Assembly: GCA_910586045.1 (NCBI GenBank)
Contig: CAJUIH010000015.1
Span: forward strand, 1-42,597
Source: an uncultured Eubacterium sp.
GTDB lineage: Bacteria > Bacillota > Clostridia > Lachnospirales > Lachnospiraceae
Direction of reading: 5' to 3'
DNA: 42,597 nt
The position numbers were made by a program, and so were the translations under genes. The notes beneath the pieces are model-generated. The model ran no database searches. It saw nothing but the letters and a program-made list of their open reading frames with translations, and was not told the DNA's origin. Below are positions 16,245 to 24,219 of this stretch, piece after piece (positions within the stretch are counted from its first letter, which is position 1; the number at the start of each line of letters is the position of its first letter).

Positions 16245-18473
16245 ATGATGAGAGCATTATATTCGTCTGTATCCGGTCTTAGGACCCATCAGACGAAAAT
16301 GGACGTGATTGGTAATAATATCGCGAATGTCAATACAGTCGGCTTTAAGTCTTCCCGTACGACGTTCAGTACCATGATGTACCAGACGACAGCCTATGCA
16401 TCCGGTGCGAATGCGGCAACCGGAAAGGGCGGCGTCAATGCAATGCAGATCGGTCTTGGTACGACATTTGCATCCACGGCTGTTGACATTGATACCGGCG
16501 GCGCTTCCGAATCGACCGGAAAGGCATTTGACTTAAAGCTGTCGGATACCAATTCGACCAGTTTTTATATCGTAAATAATGGCAGTGAGAATGTATTTAC
16601 AAGAGCGGGCGCGTTTTATGTAGACGGCGCGGGCAATCTGTGTATGGAATCTACCGGCTATACGGTAATGGGCTGGCAGGTAGACGCAAACGGCAATATT
16701 GTAAAAGATACCGTAACGCCGCTGCGGATTATGTCCCCGCAAAACCAGACTTCACAGCCGGAGTATACGACAGATGCAAAATGTACCGGGATTTTGGACG
16801 ACAACAATGCAAATGTTAATTCCGATAAAGGTTATATGATGAGCCTGAATTTTTTTGATAACCTGGGCTATTCTTATAACGCGAAGTTTTCTGTACAAAA
16901 GACCGGGGCGAAAGATGACGGCGAGTATACGGTAAACCTGACGGATATTTTAGACAGCAACGGAAAGTCCATTATGGCTGGTGCGTCGATAGGGTTAAGC
17001 GATCTGTTTGGCAGCGGCTCACAGGGCAGCAAGGTCGATGTAACGGACAGTTATACACTGGCAAGCGGGATGGCGAACGCTTTGAAAAAGTTGGCGACGG
17101 ATCCGGATACGACGGTAAATGGAACGACTACGAGCAGTACAAGGACGTATAAATTTCCATCGGAGCTGATTAACGAAAAGCTGGGTACGACACTGGATTT
17201 TCTTCCGGAAGGATTGACGGTAGAATACACGGTAACCGTAAACGATCAGACAGGAGAAAATGATCTGACAGGCCCGACGAGTTTCCGTATTGTGGATGGA
17301 GCAGGCGTCGATGTAACACAGACCTATATTGCACAGTTTGATCCGACAACGAATGGCTCCGGATGGGTTACGGCTGACGGTATTACCCATAAAATTACAG
17401 CGACAGATATGATTGAGCAGTGGAATAACCGGAATTTGCTGGATAAAAAAACAATTCCGAATAATACCACAACACCGCCGTCTTCAGAACAGGCGTATTT
17501 CCTAAAGCCGGATCAGCTCCAGCAGTTAAAAGACAAATTCAAAGGATTAAATGCAGATGGAACACCGGCAACCGGCGGTAATGTTTTGGATCAAAACAGT
17601 CTGGATAATATGCAGATTAGAGTCAAATTTAAGCCGGATGGAACAGTTGACACAATTGAAGCGTATAATCCGCCAGCAGGTGATACTACTTGGGGGGATG
17701 TGGCAACTTTTTTAACTGGTGCCACAAAAAATGAAACGATTGTGGATTATTTGAACCAGGGGTATTTGTCTGTAACTGCAGAAGAAGCCAATACCATGGG
17801 TATTTTTACGACAGAACTGCCAAGAGACTTGGAAATCCAGTACAAAGAAGCAGACGGTTCCTTTAAAATTGTAACACCTGCAACCGACGGCTTTAAAATG
17901 CAGTTTTCCACAGCAGATGGATCCTTAATGTATATTGGACAGGAAGGCAGTACATCACAGACCTTAAAGCTGTCTATGTACCAGACAGAAGAAAATCCGT
18001 TTTCCGATATCCAGATTGATTTTTCCACGCTCCAAAACCTCGCAAACGGCGCGACCAATACCGCCGCCGTATCTCCGGGCGGTGCGGATTCCGAAGGAAA
18101 AGGAAAGCGCGTCGGCGTAATGACCGGACTGCAGGTAGATGACAGCGGCAAGATCTATGGTTCTTACAGCAACGGCAATACCGTACTGCTTGGCCAGATT
18201 GCCGTAGCGCGTTTTGCAAACGCATCCGGTCTTGAGAGTATCGGCGACAACTGCTACCGCACGACAATGAACTCTGGTGAATTTGACGGAATCGGCGTGG
18301 AAATGGATTCCGACGGATCGTCGATCGACAGCGGGACGCTGGAAATGTCAAACGTAGACCTAGCATCGGAATTTACACAAATGATCACAACGCAGCGTGG
18401 TTATCAGGCAAACTCCAGGGTTATTTCTACATCCGACAGTATCCTGGAAGAGCTTGTAAACCTGAAGAGATAA
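16245..18473 (+). CDS. flgE: Flagellar hook protein FlgE, enlarged
   Basis: FlgE is the hook subunit. The 742-residue protein has the rod/hook N-terminal motif (RALYSSVSGLRTHQTKMD, then NNIANVNTVGFKSSRT) and the C-terminal hook domain (NVDLASEFTQMITTQRGYQA, then SRVISTSDSILEEL). Between them lie the D1/D2 beta domains and an expanded, threonine/asparagine/glycine-rich middle, roughly residues 270-620. B. subtilis FlgE is about 260 residues and enteric FlgE about 400, so this is a large form. The stretch encoded by about 17440-17900 has more AT-rich codons than the flanks. ATG 16245 follows AGGAGG by 10 bases; a second ATG is the next codon. Confidence 0.95.
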   Translation: MMRALYSSVSGLRTHQTKMDVIGNNIANVNTVGFKSSRTTFSTMMYQTTAYASGANAATGKGGVNAMQIGLGTTFASTAVDIDTGGASESTGKAFDLKLSDTNSTSFYIVNNGSENVFTRAGAFYVDGAGNLCMESTGYTVMGWQVDANGNIVKDTVTPLRIMSPQNQTSQPEYTTDAKCTGILDDNNANVNSDKGYMMSLNFFDNLGYSYNAKFSVQKTGAKDDGEYTVNLTDILDSNGKSIMAGASIGLSDLFGSGSQGSKVDVTDSYTLASGMANALKKLATDPDTTVNGTTTSSTRTYKFPSELINEKLGTTLDFLPEGLTVEYTVTVNDQTGENDLTGPTSFRIVDGAGVDVTQTYIAQFDPTTNGSGWVTADGITHKITATDMIEQWNNRNLLDKKTIPNNTTTPPSSEQAYFLKPDQLQQLKDKFKGLNADGTPATGGNVLDQNSLDNMQIRVKFKPDGTVDTIEAYNPPAGDTTWGDVATFLTGATKNETIVDYLNQGYLSVTAEEANTMGIFTTELPRDLEIQYKEADGSFKIVTPATDGFKMQFSTADGSLMYIGQEGSTSQTLKLSMYQTEENPFSDIQIDFSTLQNLANGATNTAAVSPGGADSEGKGKRVGVMTGLQVDDSGKIYGSYSNGNTVLLGQIAVARFANASGLESIGDNCYRTTMNSGEFDGIGVEMDSDGSSIDSGTLEMSNVDLASEFTQMITTQRGYQANSRVISTSDSILEELVNLKR

Positions 18474-18505
18474 TAACGTAACCAAATAAAACCAGCCCGG
18501 ATAAA

Positions 18506-18546
18506 GCGTACGGCTGTGATACAGGCGTACGCCAGGTCCGCCCTGG
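18506..18546 (+). other. Two adjacent RNA hairpins between flgE and swrD
   Basis: GCGTACG (18506-18512) pairs with CGTACGC (18526-18532), with an inner CTGT/ACAG stem across a GAT loop, giving an 11-bp stem with one G-G mismatch. CCAGG (18532-18536) and CCTGG (18542-18546) form a second stem immediately after. Only a short T-run follows, so they are probably not an efficient terminator. Confidence 0.55.
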
Positions 18547-18572
18547 TTTCACACCACAGGGAGAGTACGGCA

Positions 18573-18791
18573 ATGATTGAAGTAACAAGGCTGAACGAAA
18601 CAAAGCTGTTAATTAATTCTGATCAGATTGAATTTGTGGAAGAAACACCCGATACGGTCATTTCTTTTTTATCCGGAAAAAAAATAATTGTAAAAGAAAG
18701 TAGACAAGAGATACAAAATCTAGTAATATTATATAAGAAGAAAATATTAAGTGACTGTTTAACATTCCGCAGCCAGACGTCACAGTTTTGA
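18573..18791 (+). CDS. swrD: SwrD/FlbD-family flagellar protein
   Basis: This short FlbD-family protein has 72 residues. The hallmark sequence is MIEVTRLNETKLLINSDQIE with EETPDTVISFLSGKKIIVKE after it. In B. subtilis the equivalent gene (swrD, formerly ylzI) lies after flgE and raises flagellar motor power. I chose ATG 18573, with GGGAGA about 8 bases upstream, over an in-frame ATG 57 bases earlier whose codons overlap the hairpin region and do not resemble the family. The next genes are motA and motB, which fits a stator-related job, though the mechanism is unknown. Confidence 0.9.
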   Translation: MIEVTRLNETKLLINSDQIEFVEETPDTVISFLSGKKIIVKESRQEIQNLVILYKKKILSDCLTFRSQTSQF

Positions 18792-18844
18792 AGCTGTAAA
18801 ACGAGTGTTATGCAAGAGAAAAAATTATTGGTAGGTGAAAAAAA

Positions 18845-19651
18845 TTGGATATAGCAACTTTGATAGGCATGATCGTTGGCGTACTTATGATGGTATTCGG
18901 TATTACCTTTGAAACTGCGACAATGAGTTTTAATTTTGCGACAATTACAAAGTCATTTATTGACATACCATCCATTATTATTACCATTGGTGGTTCGCTT
19001 TGTGGTGTATTGGCGTCCAACAAGCTTGCGGATACGATTTCTTCATTTAAAGCGTTTTCCCTGACATTAAAAGAACCGAACGCGGATGCGGGCGAAGTGA
19101 TCCGAAATATTATTAATTTGTCGAATATAGCCAGAAAAGAGGGCCTGCTTGCTCTGGAAGAGGCTGCAAACGGCATCGAAGATGAATTTTTGAAAAAAGG
19201 GATTATGCTGGTGGTCGACGGTACAGACCCGGAACTGGTGCGCGGCATTATGGAAACGGATTTAAGCTGTATTGAGACCAGACATAAAACGGTAATCGGA
19301 TTTTACCAGAAGTGGGGCGCGCTGGGTCCTGCCTGGGGTATGATCGGAACGCTGATCGGTTTGATTAAGATGTTAAAGGATTTAAGTGATCCGGACAGTA
19401 TCGGGCCGAATATGGCGGTTGCGCTGTTGACGACCCTGTATGGTTCCATTATTGCGAACTGGCTGTGTGAGCCGACTTCATCCAAATTGACCGTAAATAA
19501 TGACCTGGAAATGGTAGTCAAGGAGATTACAGTCGAGGGGCTTTTGTCTATACAGGCAGGAGAAAACCCGCGCGTCATTGAGGAAAAACTGAAATCATTC
19601 CTTGCTCCGACCGTCCGTGACGGAATGAATGGCGGCGAAGGTGGTGAATAA
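18845..19651 (+). CDS. motA: Flagellar stator protein MotA
   Basis: MotA forms the pentameric ring of the ion-driven stator. The 268-residue protein has four predicted transmembrane helices (about 3-22, 37-55, 150-170 and 185-205) and a large cytoplasmic loop with TDPELVRGIMETDL. Helices 3 and 4 carry GPAWGMIGTLIGLI and GPNMAVALLTTLYGSI, including the conserved prolines. The start is TTG 18845, with AGGTGA 6 bases upstream; no ATG fits. motB starts 2 bases after its stop, so the two are coupled. Ion preference cannot be decided from sequence alone. Confidence 0.96.
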   Translation: MDIATLIGMIVGVLMMVFGITFETATMSFNFATITKSFIDIPSIIITIGGSLCGVLASNKLADTISSFKAFSLTLKEPNADAGEVIRNIINLSNIARKEGLLALEEAANGIEDEFLKKGIMLVVDGTDPELVRGIMETDLSCIETRHKTVIGFYQKWGALGPAWGMIGTLIGLIKMLKDLSDPDSIGPNMAVALLTTLYGSIIANWLCEPTSSKLTVNNDLEMVVKEITVEGLLSIQAGENPRVIEEKLKSFLAPTVRDGMNGGEGGE

Positions 19652-19653
19652 TT

Positions 19654-20604
19654 ATGGCAAGGCAGAAGAAAGAAGATGCGCCAAGCGGCGCGCCTGCGTG
19701 GATGGCGACGTTTAGTGATTTGATGAACCTGCTGCTGTGCTTTTTCGTATTGCTGTTTTCTATGTCGTCTGTCGACGAGGAAAAGTTTGAATCGCTGATT
19801 GCTTCCTTACAGAGCCGCTACAGTATTTTGTCAGGCGGCGGCGCGTCGGTCGGCGACGGCGAGATGGTTTCCGCGGGCATTAACCAGATGCAGCAGTATG
19901 ATGTATATTTTAACCCGAAAGCAACGAATTCCGGCCAGGGAAAGTCTGATTCGGAACGGGAATCCATTCTGATGACAATGGCGGATAACGACGGGAAAAA
20001 CCATGAAACGGATTTTGGCTATACGTCGGAAGATGGAAAGAAAAACGGGGAACAGGCAGATCAAAACCAGACGGTGCAGGTTACGATGACGCAGGAAGAA
20101 GCGATGGAACTGACGGAACAGGCGGAATTGCAGGAGTCGGAGAAAATTGCGGACCGTGTGGAAAAAATGCTGGAGCGTTATGGGATTCAAAATCAGGTGA
20201 ATGTGGACTTTAACGGACAGTATGTTACGATGACGTTAAACGGGGCGATTTTATTTGAATCCGGTTCGGATGAACTGGCAAAAGAAGCGCGTCCGCTTAT
20301 GAATAAAATAGGAAAGATCTTACAGAGGTTTAAACAGAATACGATAGAAATTGAAGGGCATACGGATAATGTGCCAATACATAATGGGCGGTTTGAGGAT
20401 AATAATGTTCTGTCCATGTACCGCGCGCTTTCTGTAGCGGATTATATACGCGCTTCCACAAAGCTGAACCCGGCCTATATTAAATCGTCCGGGCGCGGCG
20501 ATTATGTACCGATTGCAGACAATGGGACGCCGGAGGGACGCGCGCAAAACCGAAGAGTGGAAATTAAGGTATATAATACCTATAATTCGGATAATTTAGA
20601 TTAA
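19654..20604 (+). CDS. motB: Flagellar stator protein MotB
   Basis: MotB anchors the stator to peptidoglycan and carries the ion-binding aspartate. The 316-residue protein has a short cytoplasmic N-terminus and one transmembrane helix (PAWMATFSDLMNLLLCFFVL) with the expected Asp22. A long linker (about 50-170) and a C-terminal OmpA-like domain (about 185-310) follow, with IEIEGHTDNVPI and GRAQNRRVEIKV. Compared with B. subtilis MotB (about 260 residues), the linker after the plug region is longer and very polar. The gene follows motA by 2 bases. Confidence 0.96.
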   Translation: MARQKKEDAPSGAPAWMATFSDLMNLLLCFFVLLFSMSSVDEEKFESLIASLQSRYSILSGGGASVGDGEMVSAGINQMQQYDVYFNPKATNSGQGKSDSERESILMTMADNDGKNHETDFGYTSEDGKKNGEQADQNQTVQVTMTQEEAMELTEQAELQESEKIADRVEKMLERYGIQNQVNVDFNGQYVTMTLNGAILFESGSDELAKEARPLMNKIGKILQRFKQNTIEIEGHTDNVPIHNGRFEDNNVLSMYRALSVADYIRASTKLNPAYIKSSGRGDYVPIADNGTPEGRAQNRRVEIKVYNTYNSDNLD

Positions 20605-20623
20605 TAAAAGGATGGGAGAACAG

Positions 20624-21145
20624 ATGAAAAAGAATTTAATGTCTGTATTAATTATGGCACTTGTGTTTGTAAATGTGGTGCTGTCCGCAGTCATCATGAT
20701 TACGCTTGTGCCGTCAGCGAAAAAGTCAAATGAACTGATCGAGCAGATTTGCGGCGCCATTGACCTGGAACTGGACAGCGGCAAAGTATTTAATGCAAAT
20801 TCGATCCCGCTTGACCAGGTAGATGTCGTGTCACTGACACCGGACGGCCCGGCGACCTTTACATTAAGAAAAACAGACAGCGAACCGCATTTCGCGGTAA
20901 CACCTGTGTCTATTTCCCTGAATAAGGAAGATACGGATTACGAAACGAAAAAACCGTTGATTGACGACCGTAAGGATTTGCTTATGGATATTGTAACAAA
21001 AACATTTCTGAAATACAGCTACGATGAAGTAGTGACAACGGACGGACAGGAAAGAGTTCGTGACGAGATGCTGCAGGAAATGCAGGAATTATTTGATTCT
21101 GATTTTATTATTGCTGTTACATTATCGAATCCAAATTATCAGTAA
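20624..21145 (+). CDS. fliL: Flagellar basal-body-associated protein FliL
   Basis: FliL surrounds or stabilises the stator. The 173-residue protein has a single N-terminal transmembrane helix (about 5-26, LMSVLIMALVFVNVVLSAVI) and an extracytoplasmic domain. The family-typical LLMDIVTKTFLKYSYDEV and the C-terminal REEMLQ-like region are seen here as VRDEMLQEMQELFDSDFI. I used ATG 20624, with GGGAG 5 bases upstream; an in-frame ATG at 20612 has its AAAAGG directly adjacent and is less likely. It lies between the stator genes and fliM, its usual place. Confidence 0.9.
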   Translation: MKKNLMSVLIMALVFVNVVLSAVIMITLVPSAKKSNELIEQICGAIDLELDSGKVFNANSIPLDQVDVVSLTPDGPATFTLRKTDSEPHFAVTPVSISLNKEDTDYETKKPLIDDRKDLLMDIVTKTFLKYSYDEVVTTDGQERVRDEMLQEMQELFDSDFIIAVTLSNPNYQ

Positions 21146-21217
21146 CAGTAGAAACGGGCTGTATCCATGCGTCAGTCTGGATAACAGTAAAAAAACGAAT
21201 GACAGGTGGTGGGATTC

Positions 21218-22195
21218 ATGGCTGACGTTCTGTCTCAAAGTGAGATTGACAACCTTCTAAAAGCTTTAAGCAGCGGCGAAGTCGATGCTAATGAAATGAA
21301 GGATACTGAAGAAAAACAGATAAAGAATTATGATTTTGCCAGACCTTCCAAATTCTCAAAGGAGCATCTTCGAACGCTGGAAATTATATTTGAACAGTAT
21401 GGGCGGTTGTTGTCCACAAATCTTCCAGTGTATTTGAGAAAGAACATACAGGTAGAAGTAGTAAATTCAGAGGCAGTTACTTATTCGGAGTTTTCCAATT
21501 CACTTTCCAATCCGATGCTTTTGGGGGTAATTAACTTTTCTCCGTTAAAAGGCAGTATTTTAATGGAAATGGCTACGAACATCGGATATGCCATGGTGGA
21601 CCGGATGCTCGGCGGCTTGGGGGAGCCACTGTCAAAGTCGAGGGAGTTTTCCGAGATTGAGCTGTTGATTATCGAGCGGCTTTTGGTTGTATGTGTAAAC
21701 CTTTTGCGGGAGCCATGGAAAAATGTTGTGGAATTGAATCCAAGGCTGGAACGGATTGAGACAAATTCTCAGTTTGCGCAGATGATTTCGCCGAGTGAAA
21801 TGATTGCGATTGTTACGATCAGTATTAAGATCGGCGAGGTGGAAGGTTTGATGAATGTATGTCTTCCCTACATTACGCTGGACGAGGTCATGGATAAGCT
21901 GAATACAAAATTCTGGTACTCCAGCCAGCAGGACAATGAAGGACTGGCCTATGGCGAGATGGTGGAAAATCTGCTGGAAAAAGCACCGATTCCGGTAAAA
22001 GCCGTATTGGGACACAGTGCATTTTCAATCAGTGATTTTGCAGGGCTGCAGGTCGGGGATATTATCCGTTTGGATACAAAAGTGGAAGACGAACTTGGGA
22101 TTTATGTTGGAAGTATTAAAAAATTTACGGCGCTGCCCGGTGTGTCGGGTGATGATTATGCGGTCAGGATAACGTCAATTATTAGGGAGGAATAA
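21218..22195 (+). CDS. fliM: Flagellar motor switch protein FliM
   Basis: FliM is the C-ring subunit that receives CheY-P. The 325-residue protein begins with the CheY-binding peptide LSQSEIDNLLKALSSG, followed by the CheC-like middle domain (about 40-235, with GGLGEP and RLLVVCVNLLREPW) and the C-terminal SpoA domain (about 245-325). ATG 21218 has AGGTGG 8 bases upstream. Size is normal. fliY begins 7 bases after its stop, as expected for two switch subunits made together. Confidence 0.97.
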   Translation: MADVLSQSEIDNLLKALSSGEVDANEMKDTEEKQIKNYDFARPSKFSKEHLRTLEIIFEQYGRLLSTNLPVYLRKNIQVEVVNSEAVTYSEFSNSLSNPMLLGVINFSPLKGSILMEMATNIGYAMVDRMLGGLGEPLSKSREFSEIELLIIERLLVVCVNLLREPWKNVVELNPRLERIETNSQFAQMISPSEMIAIVTISIKIGEVEGLMNVCLPYITLDEVMDKLNTKFWYSSQQDNEGLAYGEMVENLLEKAPIPVKAVLGHSAFSISDFAGLQVGDIIRLDTKVEDELGIYVGSIKKFTALPGVSGDDYAVRITSIIREE

Positions 22196-22202
22196 GGATA
22201 TT

Positions 22203-23369
22203 ATGGATAGTAGTGTATTATCACAGGAAGAGATCACCGCACTTCTTCAGAATGGAAACGGGGGAGACGCGCCGGCAGCAGATACCAGCCAGATGGAAGT
22301 ATCGGCGGATGAATGTGATACCATAGGTGAAATTGCGAATATCAGCATGGGAACAGCGGCGACAACGTTGTTTTCACTGGTCAATCACAAAGTAGACATT
22401 TCAACTCCGGTTGTAGCGATGGCTACCTGGGACGACATTGTAAGCCAGTATGAGAGGCCCTGCGTGTTTATAAGGATTGCTTATACGGTGGGGTTAGACG
22501 GCAGCAATCTTTTAGTATTAAAGGAACAGGATGTAAAAGTCATTACCGACCTTATGATGGGCGGGGACGGCACCAATACCGACGTGGAAGTAAGCGAACT
22601 GCATTTGAGCGCGATCAGCGAGGCTATGAACCAGATGATGGGTTCGGCAGCGACCTCCCTTTCTTCGATGCTCAACAAGACGATTGATATCAGCCCGCCG
22701 GAAGCAAACCTGGTTGATATGACAGACAGCCTGGATGAAAAGGAAATAGATGAGTTTTTAACCGGAAAGTTTGTAAAAATAGCATTTAAAATGGTGATCG
22801 GGGATTTAGTAGACAGCACGATTATGCAGTTGTATCCGGTATCCTTTGCAAAAGAAATGTGTGAGAGCATCACGGCAACGATGACGAAAGACGCAGAAGA
22901 TACGGCAGGAAGCAATCAGCCGGTTGCGCCGCCGCCGGCTCCGCAGCAGCAGGCGCCGCAGGCACAGCAGCCGATGATGCAGCAGCCAATGTACCAGCAG
23001 CCGGATCCGTCCATGATGCAGCAGCCGATGTACCAGCAGCCAATGATGCAGCAGCCGATGTACCAGCAGCCGGTCAATGTACAGCAGGCACAGTTCCAAA
23101 GCTTTTCCGGCGATTTTAATCCGGCGATCTTCCAGAAAGAAAACATTGACCTGATTATGGATGTACCGTTGGAAATTACGGTAGAACTTGGGCGGACGAC
23201 CAAATCCATTCAGGAGATTCTTGATTTTGCGCCAGGTACAATTATAGAACTTGATAAGATTGCCGGGGAGCCGATTGACATTCTTGTAAACGGCAAGTAT
23301 GTCGCAAAAGGCGAAGTTGTAGTGATTGAAGAAAGTTTTGGTGTAAGGATTACAGAAATTATAAAATAA
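22203..23369 (+). CDS. fliY: Flagellar switch protein and CheY-P phosphatase FliY
   Basis: FliY is the Gram-positive switch subunit joining a CheC-type phosphatase to a FliN domain. The 388-residue protein starts with a CheY-binding peptide (VLSQEEITALLQNG). It then has two intact D/SxxxExxN phosphatase motifs (Asp39-Glu43-Asn46 and Ser136-Glu140-Asn143). A proline/glutamine/methionine-rich linker (about 240-300) precedes the C-terminal SpoA/FliN domain (about 310-388, with MDVPLEITVELGRTTKSI and IVIEESFGVRIT-like end). Both phosphatase sites look active, so CheY-P should be destroyed at the motor. The linker contains three copies of MMQQPMYQQP. Confidence 0.96.
   Translation: MDSSVLSQEEITALLQNGNGGDAPAADTSQMEVSADECDTIGEIANISMGTAATTLFSLVNHKVDISTPVVAMATWDDIVSQYERPCVFIRIAYTVGLDGSNLLVLKEQDVKVITDLMMGGDGTNTDVEVSELHLSAISEAMNQMMGSAATSLSSMLNKTIDISPPEANLVDMTDSLDEKEIDEFLTGKFVKIAFKMVIGDLVDSTIMQLYPVSFAKEMCESITATMTKDAEDTAGSNQPVAPPPAPQQQAPQAQQPMMQQPMYQQPDPSMMQQPMYQQPMMQQPMYQQPVNVQQAQFQSFSGDFNPAIFQKENIDLIMDVPLEITVELGRTTKSIQEILDFAPGTIIELDKIAGEPIDILVNGKYVAKGEVVVIEESFGVRITEIIK
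22974..23072 (+). repeat. Three 30-bp in-frame repeats in the fliY linker
   Basis: Copies lie at 22974-23003, 23013-23042 and 23043-23072, each encoding MMQQPMYQQP. Copies two and three are directly adjacent, and a 9-base spacer separates one and two. They differ by one or two bases. Because the unit is a multiple of three, copy number could change by slippage without shifting the frame. Confidence 0.9.
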
Positions 23370-23399
23370 TTGCTAACATTTATTGTTTTATGTTATAAT
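23370..23399 (+). promoter_or_regulatory. Candidate internal promoter upstream of cheY
   Basis: A perfect TATAAT (23394-23399) is preceded by TG one base before it (extended -10). TTGCTA (23370-23375) lies 18 bases upstream, beginning right after the fliY stop. This 91-base gap is one of the longer ones in the middle of the operon. It could drive cheY and the export-gate genes independently. Confidence 0.5.
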
Positions 23400-23460
23400 A
23401 GATCAAGAATACCATCATAAACAGAACAATAATATTTAGAGGTAAGGGAGAACAGTTATT

Positions 23461-23823
23461 ATGGCAAAGAAAGTGTTAATTTGTGATGACGCAGCTTTTA
23501 TGAGGATGATGATTAAGGATATCCTGTCTAAAAACGGCTATGAGATTGCCGGAGAAGCTGAAAATGGAGTGAAGGCGGTCGAAAAATACAATGAGACAAA
23601 GCCGGATCTTGTATTAATGGATATTACCATGCCGGAAATGGACGGGATCCAGGCACTTAAAGCAATCCGGGAATTAGATGGCAATGCGTGCGTGATCATG
23701 TGTTCCGCTATGGGACAGCAGGCAATGGTTATTGAAGCGATCCAGTCCGGGGCAAAGGACTTTATTGTAAAACCATTCCAGGCAGAACGTGTACTTGAAG
23801 CGGTTAAGAAAGTAGTTGGCTAA
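23461..23823 (+). CDS. cheY: Chemotaxis response regulator CheY
   Basis: CheY carries the phosphoryl signal from CheA to FliM/FliY. The 120-residue receiver has the acid pocket Asp9-Asp10 (LICDDAAFMR), phosphorylation site Asp54 (LVLMDITMPEMDG), switch residue Ser82 (IMCSAMGQQ) and Lys104 (FIVKPFQ). No output domain is attached. GGGAG lies upstream of the ATG. The stop overlaps the region where fliO starts. Location inside the fla operon next to fliY matches B. subtilis. Confidence 0.97.
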   Translation: MAKKVLICDDAAFMRMMIKDILSKNGYEIAGEAENGVKAVEKYNETKPDLVLMDITMPEMDGIQALKAIRELDGNACVIMCSAMGQQAMVIEAIQSGAKDFIVKPFQAERVLEAVKKVVG

Positions 23824-23824
23824 T

Positions 23825-24208
23825 ATGATTTTGGCATCCACGGCAGGCTCCTGGCTGAGTAGTCTTGGACAGTTCATGAGTGTTTTGGCAATCTTTGTAG
23901 TGGTGCTGCTGCTTACGTGGCTGACGACCCGCTGGATTGCCGGCTATCAGCAGGGGCAGATGCATAATCAGAATCTCAGAATAGTAGAGACGCTGAAGCT
24001 TACCGTGAATAACTACATACAAATTGTAGAAGTAGGAGATATCTACCTTGTCATTGCAGTCAACAAGGACCATATTGAAAAGCTGGCGGAAATTACAAAA
24101 GACCAGTTAAAGGAAGGGACTTTGGATGCGGCAGGGCAAAAGATGGACATGGGTGAAAGTTTCCGTGATATTCTTGATAAAGTAAAACATCATCTTCCAA
24201 AAAAGTAG
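23825..24208 (+). CDS. fliO: Flagellar export gate assembly protein FliO (FliZ)
   Basis: FliO helps FliP assemble into the export gate. The 127-residue protein has one transmembrane helix near the N-terminus (about 17-37, FMSVLAIFVVVLLLTWLTTR) and a small cytoplasmic domain with NLRIVETLKLTVNNYIQIVE, characteristic of the FliO/YscU-associated fold. The start at ATG 23825 comes one base after the cheY stop and has no strong ribosome site, so reinitiation from cheY is likely; TTG 23816 is an alternative. It directly precedes fliP. Confidence 0.9.
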   Translation: MILASTAGSWLSSLGQFMSVLAIFVVVLLLTWLTTRWIAGYQQGQMHNQNLRIVETLKLTVNNYIQIVEVGDIYLVIAVNKDHIEKLAEITKDQLKEGTLDAAGQKMDMGESFRDILDKVKHHLPKK

Positions 24209-24219
24209 GTCAGATTAGA

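Noticed and set aside
22974..23072. CRISPR-like repeat array
   Set aside because: The repeats are in frame within fliY, are directly adjacent or nearly so, and lack unique spacers and cas genes.
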